Assembly: GCF_028609885.1 (NCBI RefSeq)
Contig: NZ_CP063195.1
Location: forward strand, 1,984,001-2,048,000
Reading direction: 5' to 3'
Origin: Corynebacterium jeikeium
GTDB lineage: Bacteria; Actinomycetota; Actinomycetes; Mycobacteriales; Mycobacteriaceae
DNA length: 64,000 nucleotides
Positions 1-12,013 of this stretch are shown one piece after another. The translations under genes were made by a program, and so were the position numbers. Each line of letters starts with the position of its first letter. The stretch's first letter is position 1. The notes under the pieces were generated by a model, which did not search any database, was not told where the DNA came from, and was given only the letters and a program-made list of their open reading frames with translations.

Positions 1-232
1 TCTCTCCCCGTGCGTTGAACACCGTCTTCGGCGGGTAGCCCCAGTGTGCGGGTCCGATCGCGGCCTCGTTTCGAAACTCCCGCACGATGGGCACCTCGGT
101 GGTGGGCGCCACGTTGTAGTTAGCGGGCCACTCCCCAGCCCCGGCGCGGGCTATGCGCGGGGCACCCAGCCTTCGTCGCAGGTCACCCGAAAGCTCCTCT
201 AAGGAGCTGAACAATACGTATCGGCCACACAT
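1..232 (-). CDS. SRAP-domain (YedK/HMCES-like) abasic-site protein, 3' end outside window
   Basis: Read on the minus strand from ATG at 230-232, this frame stays open to the window edge (77 codons visible). It starts MCGRY, and Cys2 is the residue that SRAP proteins use, after Met removal, to crosslink abasic sites in single-stranded DNA. The NYNVAPT motif near residue 40 and the NARGE motif at the edge are the other family signatures. The family protects abasic sites and is often called SOS-response-associated peptidase. It is divergent from aroA, as in mycobacteria. A CATAAT hexamer about 14 bases upstream of the start suggests a very short leader. Only the N-terminal third is present. Confidence 0.9.
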   Translation of the reverse strand, partial: MCGRYVLFSSLEELSGDLRRRLGAPRIARAGAGEWPANYNVAPTTEVPIVREFRNEAAIGPAHWGYPPKTVFNARGE

Positions 233-292
233 ACTCGCCCATTATGCCCACCCCACACTTCTTTTCCAGGCAAAAAGTGAGACAATGTGGGT

Positions 293-1594
293 ATGTCTGC
301 AGGTATGTCTGAACAACTCTGGCCGGCCCCGGTCGCCACCGAGCCCGTACAGGCCACCGTGGCGATCCCCGGCTCGAAATCCATCACGAACCGTGCGCTG
401 ATCCTCGCCGCGCTAGCGGATGCGCCTTCCACCATCACCGGTGGGCTGGTGAGCCGCGATACGGAGCTGATGATGTCGGCTCTGCGTGCCTTGGGGACCC
501 AGATCCTATTGAAGAACGACCAAATGTACGTCACCCCAGCGGAAAAGCTGCACGGCGGTGAGGTGGATTGCGGCCTGGCTGGAACCGTAATGCGCTTCGT
601 CCCGCCGATCGCTGCCCTGGCCACTGGCACGGTTGCTTTCGACGGTGACGTGGAGGCGCGCCGCCGCCCGATGTCTACCACTTTGGATTCCCTGCGTGCC
701 CTTGGCGCCACCGTGAAAACAAGCACCGAGTGCAACCCGGAGGGGTTGCCTTTCTTCGTGGAGGGTTCCGGGGAGATCCAGGGCGGGGAGATCACCATCG
801 ATGCTTCCCAGTCCTCCCAGTTCGTCAGCGGCTTGCTCCTGGCCGGTGCGCGCTTCACCGAGGGGGTTACCGTTATCCACGAGGGTAACTCCCTGCCCAG
901 CCAGCCCCACGTCGAGATGACGGTGCAGATGTTGCGTGAGGCCGGGGTGCACGTCGAGACCTCCTTCAACCGGTGGACCGTCCACCCCGGCCCGATCCGT
1001 GGCCGTCAATGGCACGTGGAGCCGGACCTGTCGAACGCCACCCCGTTCATGGCCGCGGGCGTGCTCACCGGTGGCACCGTGCGCATTCAGAACTGGCCCG
1101 CCACCACCAACCAGCCGGGCGACCAGTTCCGCCAGATCCTGTTGGACATGGGCGCGGAGGCGGAGCTGGACGTCCATCACGGCGATCTTGTTGTCTCCAG
1201 CACCGGCCGCATCAACGGGATTACCTGGGACATGCACGATATTGGGGAGCTCACCCCCACCGTCGCCGCCCTGGCGGCCCTGGCCGATGGACCTAGCCAC
1301 CTCTACGGAATCGCGCACCTGCGCGGCCACGAGACCGACCGACTACAGGCCCTGGCGGATAACATCAACGCCCTGGGTGGCAACGTCGAGCAGACCGCCG
1401 ACGGGCTGATCATCCACCCGGCTGCCCTGGAGGGTGGCCGCTGGGAGTCCTACGCCGATCACCGCATGGCCACCGCCGGAGCGATCCTGGGCCTGCGCGT
1501 CGAAGGCATCCACGTCTCCGACGTGGACACCACCGCCAAGACCCTTCCCGGCTTCCGCCGCCGCTGGGCGCAGCTGCTGGGCCAGGAACGTTAA
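293..1594 (+). CDS. aroA: 3-phosphoshikimate 1-carboxyvinyltransferase (EPSP synthase)
   Basis: Transfers enolpyruvate from PEP to shikimate-3-phosphate, the sixth step of the shikimate pathway, in the cytoplasm. About 433 residues, normal for the family. The PGSKSITNR phosphate/PEP-binding motif lies near residues 26-34 and the AGTVMRF motif near residue 100. Near the C-terminus are a DHRMA motif and the [10 protein letters not shown] tail. ATG 293 is preferred because AAAGTGAGA (274-282) is about 10 bases upstream. GTG 287 and ATG 305 are in-frame alternatives. Its stop codon abuts the ATG of rsgA with no spacer, so the two are probably cotranscribed. Confidence 0.96.
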   Translation: MSAGMSEQLWPAPVATEPVQATVAIPGSKSITNRALILAALADAPSTITGGLVSRDTELMMSALRALGTQILLKNDQMYVTPAEKLHGGEVDCGLAGTVMRFVPPIAALATGTVAFDGDVEARRRPMSTTLDSLRALGATVKTSTECNPEGLPFFVEGSGEIQGGEITIDASQSSQFVSGLLLAGARFTEGVTVIHEGNSLPSQPHVEMTVQMLREAGVHVETSFNRWTVHPGPIRGRQWHVEPDLSNATPFMAAGVLTGGTVRIQNWPATTNQPGDQFRQILLDMGAEAELDVHHGDLVVSSTGRINGITWDMHDIGELTPTVAALAALADGPSHLYGIAHLRGHETDRLQALADNINALGGNVEQTADGLIIHPAALEGGRWESYADHRMATAGAILGLRVEGIHVSDVDTTAKTLPGFRRRWAQLLGQER

Positions 1595-2602
1595 ATGGGG
1601 CGACGGCACAGCAACGCCCATCACTGGGACGAATCCGATGTCCGCGTCCGTCCAGGTAAGGGCTCTCGCCCGCGGACCAAGGATCGGCCGAGCCATAAAA
1701 ACGCCAAGCGGGGCATGGTCGTCTCCAAAGACCGCGGCCGCTGGGGTGTAGTGCTGGACGAAAACGGCACCCTCGTCACCTGCATGCGCGCCCGCGAAAT
1801 GGGGCGCACCAATGTGGTCGTTGGAGACCACGTCAGCGTGGTTGGCGACACCTCCGGAAAAAAGGACACCCTGGCACGCATCGTGCGGCTCGAGGACCGC
1901 ACCTCCATTCTGCGACGCACGGCAGACGACACAGACTCTTTCGAGCGAATCGTCGTGGCCAACGCGGACTACCTGCTTATCGTCAGCGCAGTGGCTGATC
2001 CACCGCCGCGTACCGGCTTCGTCGAGCGCGCCCTCATCGCTGCCTTCGTCGGCGGCCTCACCCCGCTGGTCTGTCTCACCAAATCCGACCTCGCCGACCC
2101 CAGCGCCTTCGCCGCCGAGTTCCGTGACCTCGACGTAGAGGTGCTCACCACGGGCGTCAGCGATTCCCTGGACGAACTCACCGAGCACATCACCGGTAAG
2201 GTCAGCGCGCTCGTCGGCCATTCCGGGGTGGGCAAGTCCACCCTGTTCAACCGCCTCATTCCCGACGCAGAACGCGCCACCGGGGAGGTCAGCGGGGTGG
2301 GCAAGGGCCGCCACACCTCCACTCAGTCAGTCGCGCTCCAGTTGCCCGCTGGCGGTTGGATTATCGACACCCCCGGAATCCGCAGCCTGGGGCTGGCCCA
2401 CGTCGACCCAGATACCGTCGTGCATGTCTTCGAGGATCTCCGCGAGGTCACCGAAGACTGCCCCCGCGGCTGCACGCACATGGGTCCGCCCGCCGACCCG
2501 GAGTGCGCTCTGGATACTCTCACCGGCGCTTCCGCCCGGCGCGTCACCGCGATCCGCCGCCTACTGGAGGCCCTGCGCAGCAACAACGAGTGGGAAATGT
2601 AG
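1595..2602 (+). CDS. rsgA: Ribosome small subunit-dependent GTPase A (RsgA)
   Basis: Circularly permuted GTPase that checks and matures the 30S subunit. Order of parts in 335 residues: an OB-fold-like region, TKSD (G4) near residue 158, the P-loop GHSGVGKST near residue 208, the DTPG (G3) motif near residue 255, and a C-terminal zinc-binding segment with the ligand pattern CPRGC...H...C from about residue 289. G4 before G1 is the hallmark of this family. The ATG follows the aroA stop directly, implying translational coupling. It converges on the next minus-strand gene 8 bases later, and no terminator is obvious between them. Confidence 0.96.
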   Translation: MGRRHSNAHHWDESDVRVRPGKGSRPRTKDRPSHKNAKRGMVVSKDRGRWGVVLDENGTLVTCMRAREMGRTNVVVGDHVSVVGDTSGKKDTLARIVRLEDRTSILRRTADDTDSFERIVVANADYLLIVSAVADPPPRTGFVERALIAAFVGGLTPLVCLTKSDLADPSAFAAEFRDLDVEVLTTGVSDSLDELTEHITGKVSALVGHSGVGKSTLFNRLIPDAERATGEVSGVGKGRHTSTQSVALQLPAGGWIIDTPGIRSLGLAHVDPDTVVHVFEDLREVTEDCPRGCTHMGPPADPECALDTLTGASARRVTAIRRLLEALRSNNEWEM

Positions 2603-2610
2603 CCAGGCCG

Positions 2611-3117
2611 CTACATCAAATCCACCAGGAACGGTAGCTCCTTCGCGTCGTACCAGCTCATCAGGTTGTCCTCGCAATCCCCCAGAGCGAACTCCGCATC
2701 CTCATCCCCCAGGTCAGCCGCGTCGATGCACTCGATCGCCTTGGCCGTGGCGGCCTCCGCGTCGGCGTCATCAACATGAATCGCCAACAACTGCTGCACC
2801 TTCACAACGGCCGGGTCCAACCGCACCACGGACTCACCGTCGGTCGGCGCCAGCGTAACTGCAGAGTCGTCGATCTCCGCGCTGATCACCACGCGCCGGT
2901 GCGGGAAGCGCTCCTCCCCACCCGCGCTGAGCAGGCGCAGCGAGGCCCGTGCAGCGTCTAGGAACGCGGTGTACGCCAACTCCTCCTCGTCGCCGCCGGT
3001 GTAAAACTCCCGCACCGCCGGGGTTAGGGCAAAGCCCACCGCGGAGCGAACCGGGTGTTCTCCCTGCTCAGCGAGTGTGCCCAGCATGTCAAAAGTCGCA
3101 GGAATATACACCAGCAT
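2611..3117 (-). CDS. Conserved actinobacterial protein, DUF6912-like
   Basis: 168 residues without signal peptide or membrane segment. It opens with MLVYIPATFDML, contains a central segment rich in small residues and Asp/Glu, and ends VDLM. I recognise it as a conserved protein found near rsgA in corynebacteria and mycobacteria (DUF6912); no biochemical role is known to me. It starts three bases after the stop of the HAD gene upstream, so the two form an operon on the minus strand. The family assignment is from memory of the N-terminus and the context. Confidence 0.75.
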   Translation of the reverse strand: MLVYIPATFDMLGTLAEQGEHPVRSAVGFALTPAVREFYTGGDEEELAYTAFLDAARASLRLLSAGGEERFPHRRVVISAEIDDSAVTLAPTDGESVVRLDPAVVKVQQLLAIHVDDADAEAATAKAIECIDAADLGDEDAEFALGDCEDNLMSWYDAKELPFLVDLM

Positions 3118-3120
3118 GGT

Positions 3121-3531
3121 TTAGAACTCCCCCTCCAGCCCAAACACGCCGGTGATCTCCACCACCGCGCGGTCGAACTGCTGGTAGTAAATACCGATCA
3201 AGCCGGCATCCACTGCGCCACGGATGTTCAGGATGTTGTCATCCACCAACACCAGATCCTGTTGTGGCAGGTCCAGACGGTCCGCGGTGATGCGGAAGAT
3301 CTCCTCCGAGGGCTTCTCCGCCCCAACTTCGCCGGAAAGCACCACAGCATCCACGTAACCGCCTTCCAGCCACGTGCGAATCGGAGCCGCTCCCGCCCCG
3401 CCCGGGTCGTTGGAAAGAATAGCCGTGGCGATGCCTTCCGCCCGCGCCGCTGACAGCAGCTTGCGCCACCGCCTGCGATCCTCCTCGGCGCCGTCCAACA
3501 CTCCGCAATAATCAACTACTAGTCCACGCAT
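3121..3531 (-). CDS. Small HAD-superfamily hydrolase
   Basis: 136 residues. HAD motif I is VVDYCGVL with the nucleophile at Asp7; the usual second Asp at +2 is Cys9. Motif II is ILSND near residue 40, motif III Lys is in GAEKPS near residue 72, and motif IV is LVLVDDN near residue 98. The cap is minimal. The DYxGVL form of motif I recalls YihX/DFGGVL-type members, where +2 is not Asp, so activity and substrate are uncertain. It is the first gene of a two-gene minus-strand operon with the DUF6912-like gene. Substrate is unknown. Confidence 0.85.
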   Translation of the reverse strand: MRGLVVDYCGVLDGAEEDRRRWRKLLSAARAEGIATAILSNDPGGAGAAPIRTWLEGGYVDAVVLSGEVGAEKPSEEIFRITADRLDLPQQDLVLVDDNILNIRGAVDAGLIGIYYQQFDRAVVEITGVFGLEGEF

Positions 3532-3680
3532 GCTCTACATTCTGCCATCTTTTCGCCCACCGGCGCCCCGCGGGGCGCGCACTTCGCTATAGTTATGCCC
3601 GTATGGCGCCTTCGGGGGAACGCACCATACAGAAACCACCACACAGCACCACTGGCATGAACCACAGGGGGACTTCTTTC

Positions 3681-4181
3681 GTGACCACTTCAATTTCCGC
3701 ACGCCCACTTCCGGACTTCGTGTTCCTGCGCCCGCCCACCCCGGCCGTTGCAGCACAGGCCACCGAGGAGGAGGTCACTAGTTCTTTTCGTGACGCCAAC
3801 ACCCCGCCACCCCAGCGCATCGCACAGATCGTAAAAATGTGGCTGGAGGCTTTGGAAGGGCGCCGTCCAATTGAGCATTTGCGCCGCGCGCCCTTCGGCG
3901 AGCGGGTGTTGGAGCAACTGCGCGTCCGTCGGATTGTGCGACCAGAACCGACAAGTGGGCGGGTGGAAAAGGGGGCGTCAATAATAAGCCTGCACATCCA
4001 GCCCAGCGCGGGCGATTGCGTCCGCTTTTGCGCATCGGTGCAGATGGGCGAGCGGGTGCGGGCTATCGCGGGCAGCATGTCGCAGCACACGCAAAAGCGC
4101 CGTGCGGAGCTGCATCAACTGCACAGCTCCGCGCGGCGCGGAGTCAAGATCTGGGCGATCGATAGCCTCAGCTTGATTTAG
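3681..4181 (+). CDS. Rv3235-family protein
   Basis: Protein of unknown function of the actinobacterial Rv3235 family, which lies upstream of secA1 in mycobacteria. The GTG at 3681 is preferred because AGGGGGA (3666-3672) sits 8 bases upstream; ATG 3657 and ATG 3603 are in-frame alternatives. The N-terminal third is Pro/Thr/Ala-rich and probably disordered. The C-terminal part from about residue 60 is a compact basic domain (RRPIEHLRRAPFGERVLEQL) followed by beta strands. No signal peptide is seen. It converges on secA1 with only three bases between stop codons. Confidence 0.8.
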   Translation: MTTSISARPLPDFVFLRPPTPAVAAQATEEEVTSSFRDANTPPPQRIAQIVKMWLEALEGRRPIEHLRRAPFGERVLEQLRVRRIVRPEPTSGRVEKGASIISLHIQPSAGDCVRFCASVQMGERVRAIAGSMSQHTQKRRAELHQLHSSARRGVKIWAIDSLSLI

Positions 4182-4184
4182 CGT

Positions 4185-6788
<2,604 letters not shown>

Positions 6789-6908
6789 GCTGATGCTGTC
6801 CTTTGCTCGATTTCTAAAACTGATTAGCTAATTTGTCGGCTCCGAACAATCCTACCCCCACCCCCAAGGTCACGGGCAACTACACCTAGCAAGCTCGGGC
6901 ATAAAAAC

Positions 6909-6937
6909 CGGCCCCCACGGGTTGGGCGTGGGGGCCG
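6909..6937 (-). terminator. Intrinsic terminator downstream of hpf
   Basis: A perfect 10-bp GC-rich stem (6909-6918 with 6928-6937) and a 9-base loop. Read on the minus strand it is followed by GG and then TTTTTAT (6902-6907 complement). It sits about 50 bases after the hpf stop codon and before secA1, so it ends hpf transcription. Confidence 0.85.
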
Positions 6938-6986
6938 ACTCTTTTACGAATTAAGAGAAGATAAAACTGAGCAACAGAGCAAGCTG

Positions 6987-7679
6987 TTACTTCTCTGCGT
7001 TCTTCTCTTCCAAGGTGATCAGACCGTAGTCAAAGGCGTGACGACGGTACACCACGGACGGCTGGCCGTTCTCCTCGTTGATGAACAGGAAGAAGTCGTG
7101 GCCCACCAGCTCCATCTCGCTCAACGCCTGGTCAACGCTGATCGGAGCGGCCTTGTGCACCTTCTTGCGCACGATCTGGCCAGGCTTGAACTGATCCTCG
7201 TAGGGGTCGACGTCATACTGTCCAACCTCCTCCGGCTTGGTCTCCGCCTTCGGCTGTGCATCTTCCACCAGGCTGGCAGCTGCCTCGCCCATGGACATCG
7301 GAGTGCGGTGGCCGGAACGGGCAATCTTGCGACGTGCCTTCACCTTTCGCAGGGAGCGCTCCATGCGGCCAACGGCGACCTCGAGGGCAGCGTAGAAGGA
7401 GTCTTCCTTAGCCTCTGCGCGAGCGATGTGGCCCTTGCCGGTTGCGGTGATCTGTAGGCGATCCTGCTGGTCACCACGGCGCGGGTTGGGCTCGTGCTGC
7501 AGCTCCACGTGGAAGAACGTGAGAGTCGGATCCAAGCGCTCGATCTTCGCCAGCTTGCCCTTGACGCGATCAGCGAAGTGCTCCGGCACCTCAACGTTGC
7601 GGCCAGTGATCTCTACGCCTGCCTCAGGTGCAGCAAGTTCCTCGTTGCCAAAGTCAGACGAGTTTTTGCCGGTCGACAT
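6987..7679 (-). CDS. hpf: Long-form ribosome hibernation promoting factor
   Basis: 230 residues with the two-domain layout of long HPF. The N-terminal S30AE domain (about residues 20-125) begins VEITGRNVEVPEHFADRVKGK and binds the 30S decoding region. A charged linker follows. The C-terminal dimerisation domain (about 165-225) contains PISVDQALSEMELVGHDFFLF and VVYRRHAFDYGLI. The family forms 100S ribosome dimers in stationary phase. GGAGGT about 8 bases upstream supports ATG at 7677-7679. It lies between comF and secA1, as in mycobacteria, and has its own terminator. Confidence 0.95.
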   Translation of the reverse strand: MSTGKNSSDFGNEELAAPEAGVEITGRNVEVPEHFADRVKGKLAKIERLDPTLTFFHVELQHEPNPRRGDQQDRLQITATGKGHIARAEAKEDSFYAALEVAVGRMERSLRKVKARRKIARSGHRTPMSMGEAAASLVEDAQPKAETKPEEVGQYDVDPYEDQFKPGQIVRKKVHKAAPISVDQALSEMELVGHDFFLFINEENGQPSVVYRRHAFDYGLITLEEKNAEK

Positions 7680-7803
7680 TGCTCAACCTCCAAAGTCATT
7701 CACCGCCAGAATCAGGCCGGATTACCCACCTTCCAACGGCGATCTTTCCAACTCCCAGTCTACCTAATTTCCGTATCTGCCCTTGCGCATTTACCCCTTA
7801 TTC

Positions 7804-7839
7804 ATGTGAATCGTGTGATCCATGTGCATCATGTGATTT
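7804..7839. repeat. Four-copy 9-bp tandem repeat between hpf and comF
   Basis: Units ATGTGAATC, GTGTGATCC, ATGTGCATC and ATGTGATTT follow each other without gaps. The last unit touches the comF stop codon (7838-7840). Nothing else is evident in the 158-base comF-hpf gap except the hpf ribosome-binding site. Confidence 0.8.
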
Positions 7840-8521
7840 ATGCGCCCGCTAACACCAGCGCCAATCGCGGCCGCACGCCACGCGCCGCCAGAGCCAACGC
7901 AAACTGCGCTGTTGTAGCGCCAGTTGTACACACGTCATCCACGATCACGACCTCCCCCATCCCCCGCAGTCGACCAATCGCCGTCGGATCGAAAAGGATC
8001 TTGCCGGCAATATTCTCGCGCCGTTGGTGCCGATCCAGCCCAACCGAATCCACACTTTCCTCACTGAGCCACGCCACAGGGTAAACCTCCACCCCGGGAT
8101 ACAGCGCCGCGGCTGCACGGCAAAAGCGGGTGACGATATCCCCGCCTCGCTGCCGCGCCGCTGATCGGCGGGTAGGGGCGGGCACCAGCACTACCCGCCC
8201 CAAGCGCGGATCAGGCACCAAACCCAGCCCACTCACATGCAGTATCCCGGCGGCCAGCACTCGCCCGGCCACATCTATGGCCGCCGGACGCAACCGCTCC
8301 TTTGCACTGAGTATCAGCATTCGCCGCGCACCTCCGTATACCCCGGCGGCAAAAACGGGCACCAGTGCCACCCGCGGCTGCCAACGTTGCCAGCTCTGCA
8401 TCAGCTGCAGCCCGCACGCCTCACATAGCTGTTTACTGGTCGGCGTTCCGCAGCACACACAGTCGGCACGCCACACGAGCCCTACAAGCGCGCCTAAATC
8501 CCCCTTAAACCCCATGAGCAC
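7838..8521 (-). CDS. comF: ComF-family phosphoribosyltransferase-like protein
   Basis: 227 residues. An N-terminal zinc-finger-like Cys cluster (CVCCG...LCEAC, residues about 22-36) precedes a type I phosphoribosyltransferase fold. The PRPP loop is VVIVDDVCTTGATT near residue 195. ComF homologues support DNA uptake in competent bacteria; the role in actinobacteria is not established. The start may be GTG 8521 or ATG 8515. The gene begins five bases after the lpqB stop and is the distal member of the ahcY-tmk-mtrA-mtrB-lpqB run. Confidence 0.9.
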   Translation of the reverse strand: MLMGFKGDLGALVGLVWRADCVCCGTPTSKQLCEACGLQLMQSWQRWQPRVALVPVFAAGVYGGARRMLILSAKERLRPAAIDVAGRVLAAGILHVSGLGLVPDPRLGRVVLVPAPTRRSAARQRGGDIVTRFCRAAAALYPGVEVYPVAWLSEESVDSVGLDRHQRRENIAGKILFDPTAIGRLRGMGEVVIVDDVCTTGATTAQFALALAARGVRPRLALVLAGA

Positions 8522-8526
8522 TCAGC

Positions 8527-10278
8527 CTAGTCGGCCAGCACTGGGGTTGCCCGCTTTCCTTGCATGGTCGGCACTTCGCGCCAGAAGCGTGACTCCTCGG
8601 AGGTGACGTCGAACTGCATCAGCGCATTGGCGTCGGTGACGTAAATCTTGCTGCCGTCGGTAGCCACCGATACCACCGGGGCTGACAAGTTGCGGCCCGT
8701 GATCTGCTGCGAATAGGAGCCATCAACCTCGATGTCCCAGACCGGGGCGTCATTGGCACGCGTGCCCACCAACACGGACCCGTCGTCGGACCAGTCTGCG
8801 CTGACCGCCGTGTCGCCTACTGCGTGGCCGATCTCTACCGGCGCACCCAGCCGCTTTGTGCCATCATCCGTCGTATCCAACGTCACCACGTAAACCCGCC
8901 CGTTTACGATCATCACTGCGCGGGCACCATCGTGCGATACGCGGAATACACTGATGCGCTTATCCTTTCCGTCCACCATTGCCATCGTGGAGCTGTCCAC
9001 CTTGCGCTCTCCCACGATGCCACTTTCCGGGTTGCGAGTAATTTCCGTGATCCGCTCGCCGTCGGCCACCACGTAAGCCGAGGTGGCATCCAGCCCCCAG
9101 GTCGGACGGGTTAGGGAATTCGCCCGCACGGAGCTCACCGGCTGGTCGCCCTTCGCTCCGATCATCAGCTGGCGCGGCGCATCGCCCCGCCCGGTCACGG
9201 CAGCGTAGACCTCGTCCCGCGGGCTAAGCGCCACGGATTCAATATAGTTTTGGTCAAGCCATCCGCCCAGCTGCTGCGCTCGCGCCCCATCCTGTTGGTA
9301 AACGTCCCCGCCGGACACTGCCCGCAGCGGGGTCTGCACCTGTACATTCGGGTCGTATTGCGAAAGATCCTGCACCAGCCACTTGCCATGCATATCGTCG
9401 GTCATCGGCGTACCGTCCGCCGTGAGTTCGTAGGGGCCTCGAACCTCGGACCCCGCCAGCGTCCACACCACCTGTGCCGCCAGTAGCCGGCGTGCATCAG
9501 CGGACAGTTCCTGCAGTCCGGTGAAATGAACTGCGGGGTCGCCCTCACCATCATTGGAAACCTGGGCGGTGGCGTCCTCAGGAACAAGGTTTCGAACAGC
9601 CTTCTTCAAACGATCCTGCGGCCCCGCAACCAGCAACGAGACCAAAGAGGCGGCGGTGGACTGCTGACCGGTGTAGATCCACCGGCGGTCCGAGACGAGC
9701 GCTCGACCGTTGAGATCCGGGAAGTAGATGTTGCGGGCGCGATAGGTGCTTACGAAGTCCTGCCGGTCCAGCACCACAACGTTCGGCAGGTTGCTGATAC
9801 GCCATTGTCCGTCGACATTTTGCATCTCGTAACTGGTTTCGAACGCGGTGTACTGCGGGTCAAACACACCCCCCACGCCCAGTGTTCCGACGATGTTTCC
9901 ACGCACGCGGTAGGTGATCTTCGAATCGTTGCCCGGGCCTTCGGAGGAGATGTCGATCCGGTCGAGCACCATCGTCGGCGCATCGGACTGCCATCGCCCC
10001 TGCATGCCGCCGGTGAGGAACTTCTTGGCCGCCTGGTGGTCGCGCAGCGGATGGGCGCTGGCGGTGAAGAAATCACGCAGCAGCAGGTCGGAGGGCTGCC
10101 CGTCGGTCGGGGTCGGCGCCTCTTGTCCGCTGGGCGCCGGCGCGTAGCTGGAGATCGCCTCGGGGTTCGTGTCATCCGGCAGGGTCGAGCAACCGGCCAG
10201 CAGACCCAGTCCGGCCACCACGGACAGTACCTTTTTGACCTTTGTGGTCTTTGTGGCCTCTGTGGTCTTGTTACTCAT
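8527..10278 (-). CDS. lpqB: MtrAB-associated lipoprotein LpqB
   Basis: 583 residues. A lipoprotein signal peptide ends in LAGC with the lipidated Cys at residue 30. A GerMN-like domain follows, then a long beta-propeller-like region. LpqB is thought to sit outside the membrane and modulate the MtrB sensor kinase. The reading frame overlaps mtrB by 8 bases. The signal peptide n-region (KTTEATKTTKVKK) is encoded by a 9-bp tandem repeat, which is unusual. The stop lies five bases before comF. Confidence 0.95.
   Translation of the reverse strand: MSNKTTEATKTTKVKKVLSVVAGLGLLAGCSTLPDDTNPEAISSYAPAPSGQEAPTPTDGQPSDLLLRDFFTASAHPLRDHQAAKKFLTGGMQGRWQSDAPTMVLDRIDISSEGPGNDSKITYRVRGNIVGTLGVGGVFDPQYTAFETSYEMQNVDGQWRISNLPNVVVLDRQDFVSTYRARNIYFPDLNGRALVSDRRWIYTGQQSTAASLVSLLVAGPQDRLKKAVRNLVPEDATAQVSNDGEGDPAVHFTGLQELSADARRLLAAQVVWTLAGSEVRGPYELTADGTPMTDDMHGKWLVQDLSQYDPNVQVQTPLRAVSGGDVYQQDGARAQQLGGWLDQNYIESVALSPRDEVYAAVTGRGDAPRQLMIGAKGDQPVSSVRANSLTRPTWGLDATSAYVVADGERITEITRNPESGIVGERKVDSSTMAMVDGKDKRISVFRVSHDGARAVMIVNGRVYVVTLDTTDDGTKRLGAPVEIGHAVGDTAVSADWSDDGSVLVGTRANDAPVWDIEVDGSYSQQITGRNLSAPVVSVATDGSKIYVTDANALMQFDVTSEESRFWREVPTMQGKRATPVLAD
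10241..10267. repeat. 9-bp tandem repeat in the lpqB signal-peptide coding region
   Basis: Three near-identical 9-bp units on the plus strand: TTTGTGGTC, TTTGTGGCC, TCTGTGGTC. A more diverged unit precedes them at 10232-10240. In the lpqB frame they encode Thr-Thr-Glu / Ala-Thr-Lys / Thr-Thr-Lys, so copy-number change would stay in frame and alter the length of the n-region. Confidence 0.75.
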
Positions 10279-12007
10279 CTTCGCCCCCTTCTTGTTCTTG
10301 GGTAGTGACGCCCTCAGCCTCCACCGCCAAAGGCAGCGGCGAGGTCTTTACGATGTGGCCCTGTTCCATTGGGAGCGTCAACCGGAAGCACGCGCCCACT
10401 CCGATCTCGCCAATCGCCTCGAGACGGCCGCCGTGCAGGTTGGCATCTTCCTTCGCAATGGCCAGACCCAAACCAGTGCCGCCCGTGCGGCGCTCGCGCG
10501 ACGGGTCGGAGCGCCAGAAACGGTTGAAGACCATCTCCTCCTCGCCGGGCTTCAGCCCCACTCCATGGTCGGTGACAGCAACGGCCAGGGCATCTTCCCC
10601 GACGGCCATTTTCACCTCGATCGGCTTGCCTTCTGAGTGGTCCACAGCATTTGCCAGGAGGTTGCGCAGAATACGTTCCACGCGACGCGAGTCCACGGCC
10701 ACGACCACGGGATCTTCCGGCAGATCCACATTGAACTCGGTGCCGATTTCCTCAGCGATGGCTCGTACCTGCTGCAGAGCGGAGCGCACCACGCCGCGCA
10801 CATCGACCTTCTCGGCAGACAAGTTCGCCACTCCCGCGTCGTGTCGAGAAATCTCCAACAGGTCACCCAGAAGTGTCTCGAAGCGGTCGAGCTCCTTCGT
10901 CATCAGGTGAGCTGCACGGGCAGTGAGCGGATCGAGTTCATCGGCATTGTCTTCGATCATGTCCGCCGCCATGCGCACCGTCGTCAACGGTGTACGCAGC
11001 TCGTGGGAAACGTCCGACGTGAACTGTCGCTGCAACGAGCCGAACTCCTCCAGGTTTCGAATCTGGGTGGAGAGCTTCTCCGCCATGTCGTTGAAGCTAA
11101 AGGCGAGCCTGGCGACCTCGTCCTGGCCGTCGACGACCATCCGCTCGTGCAGGTGGCCCGCCGCCAACTTTTCGGCGATCTTAGAGGCCGCACGGACCGG
11201 GCCGGTAATCTGCTGGGAGAACACCCAACTGATCACCAACAGCAGGATGATCAGGACGATCCCGCCGGCCATCAGCAAGCCGCGCATGAGGTTCAGAGTG
11301 GCCTCTTCAGAGGTCAGCGGCACCAGCAAATACAGTTCGAGACCGGGGATGTCAGAGTAGACGGGACTGCCGATAATCAGCGCCTTGTAGGTGCCGTTTT
11401 CCCCGTCTACACGGGCGTACTGGTAGGCCACCTGCCCCTGGCGTACAAACTCGCGCAGATTTGCCGGGATGTCGATGTTGTCCGGGATCCGTGTTTCCGC
11501 ATCACTCGCGTTGGAGGCGATGAGCACCGAGTCATACACCGGGGCGCTTGATTGCTCCACCCCTGTCGAGCGGTTAGTCAACACCGCCCTAGCGGAAGTC
11601 AGACGCACGGACACCGGGTTGGAAGAGTCGGTGGCGCCGATCTGCTCTTCCACCGCCGTGCGTGCCCGGTCCATGCTATCCACGGCTTCGGAGAACTTGG
11701 TGGCCAACAACTGCTGGCTCAGGAACCCGACCAGCAGGAAACCAATGAGCAGGAATGCGAAAGTACTGGAGGCCACCACGCTACCGATCACTCGCAGCTG
11801 GATGGACTGGTGCCAGCGCAGCCGAATCGAGTTGATGAGCCGCCGCCAGGTATCCCGCGGCCGGCGGAAGAAGTCGCGCAGCACGGACCAGAACGTCGCG
11901 CCGGCTGCCAGCGTCTTCCCCTGCACTCTCTGCGGGAAACCCGGGGCCTTCGGTTGCGCTAGGCGGGCCGGCTTGCGTTTCTTGGGCTTAGCTTGTTCCT
12001 GCTCCAC
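10271..12007 (-). CDS. mtrB: Two-component sensor histidine kinase MtrB
   Basis: 578 residues. A basic cytoplasmic N-terminus comes first, then membrane segment 1 (IGSVVASSTFAFLLIGFLLVGFL), an extracytoplasmic sensor region, membrane segment 2 (about residues 245-265), a HAMP domain, the H-box SHELRTPLTTVR with the phospho-accepting His near residue 335, the N-box NLLANAVDHSEG and ATP-lid motifs DHGVGL and GGTGLGLAI. It phosphorylates MtrA and affects cell division, wall hydrolases and osmoadaptation in actinobacteria. It follows mtrA by 6 bases and overlaps lpqB by 8. Confidence 0.97.
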   Translation of the reverse strand: MEQEQAKPKKRKPARLAQPKAPGFPQRVQGKTLAAGATFWSVLRDFFRRPRDTWRRLINSIRLRWHQSIQLRVIGSVVASSTFAFLLIGFLLVGFLSQQLLATKFSEAVDSMDRARTAVEEQIGATDSSNPVSVRLTSARAVLTNRSTGVEQSSAPVYDSVLIASNASDAETRIPDNIDIPANLREFVRQGQVAYQYARVDGENGTYKALIIGSPVYSDIPGLELYLLVPLTSEEATLNLMRGLLMAGGIVLIILLLVISWVFSQQITGPVRAASKIAEKLAAGHLHERMVVDGQDEVARLAFSFNDMAEKLSTQIRNLEEFGSLQRQFTSDVSHELRTPLTTVRMAADMIEDNADELDPLTARAAHLMTKELDRFETLLGDLLEISRHDAGVANLSAEKVDVRGVVRSALQQVRAIAEEIGTEFNVDLPEDPVVVAVDSRRVERILRNLLANAVDHSEGKPIEVKMAVGEDALAVAVTDHGVGLKPGEEEMVFNRFWRSDPSRERRTGGTGLGLAIAKEDANLHGGRLEAIGEIGVGACFRLTLPMEQGHIVKTSPLPLAVEAEGVTTQEQEGGEDE

Positions 12008-12013
12008 GAGAAC

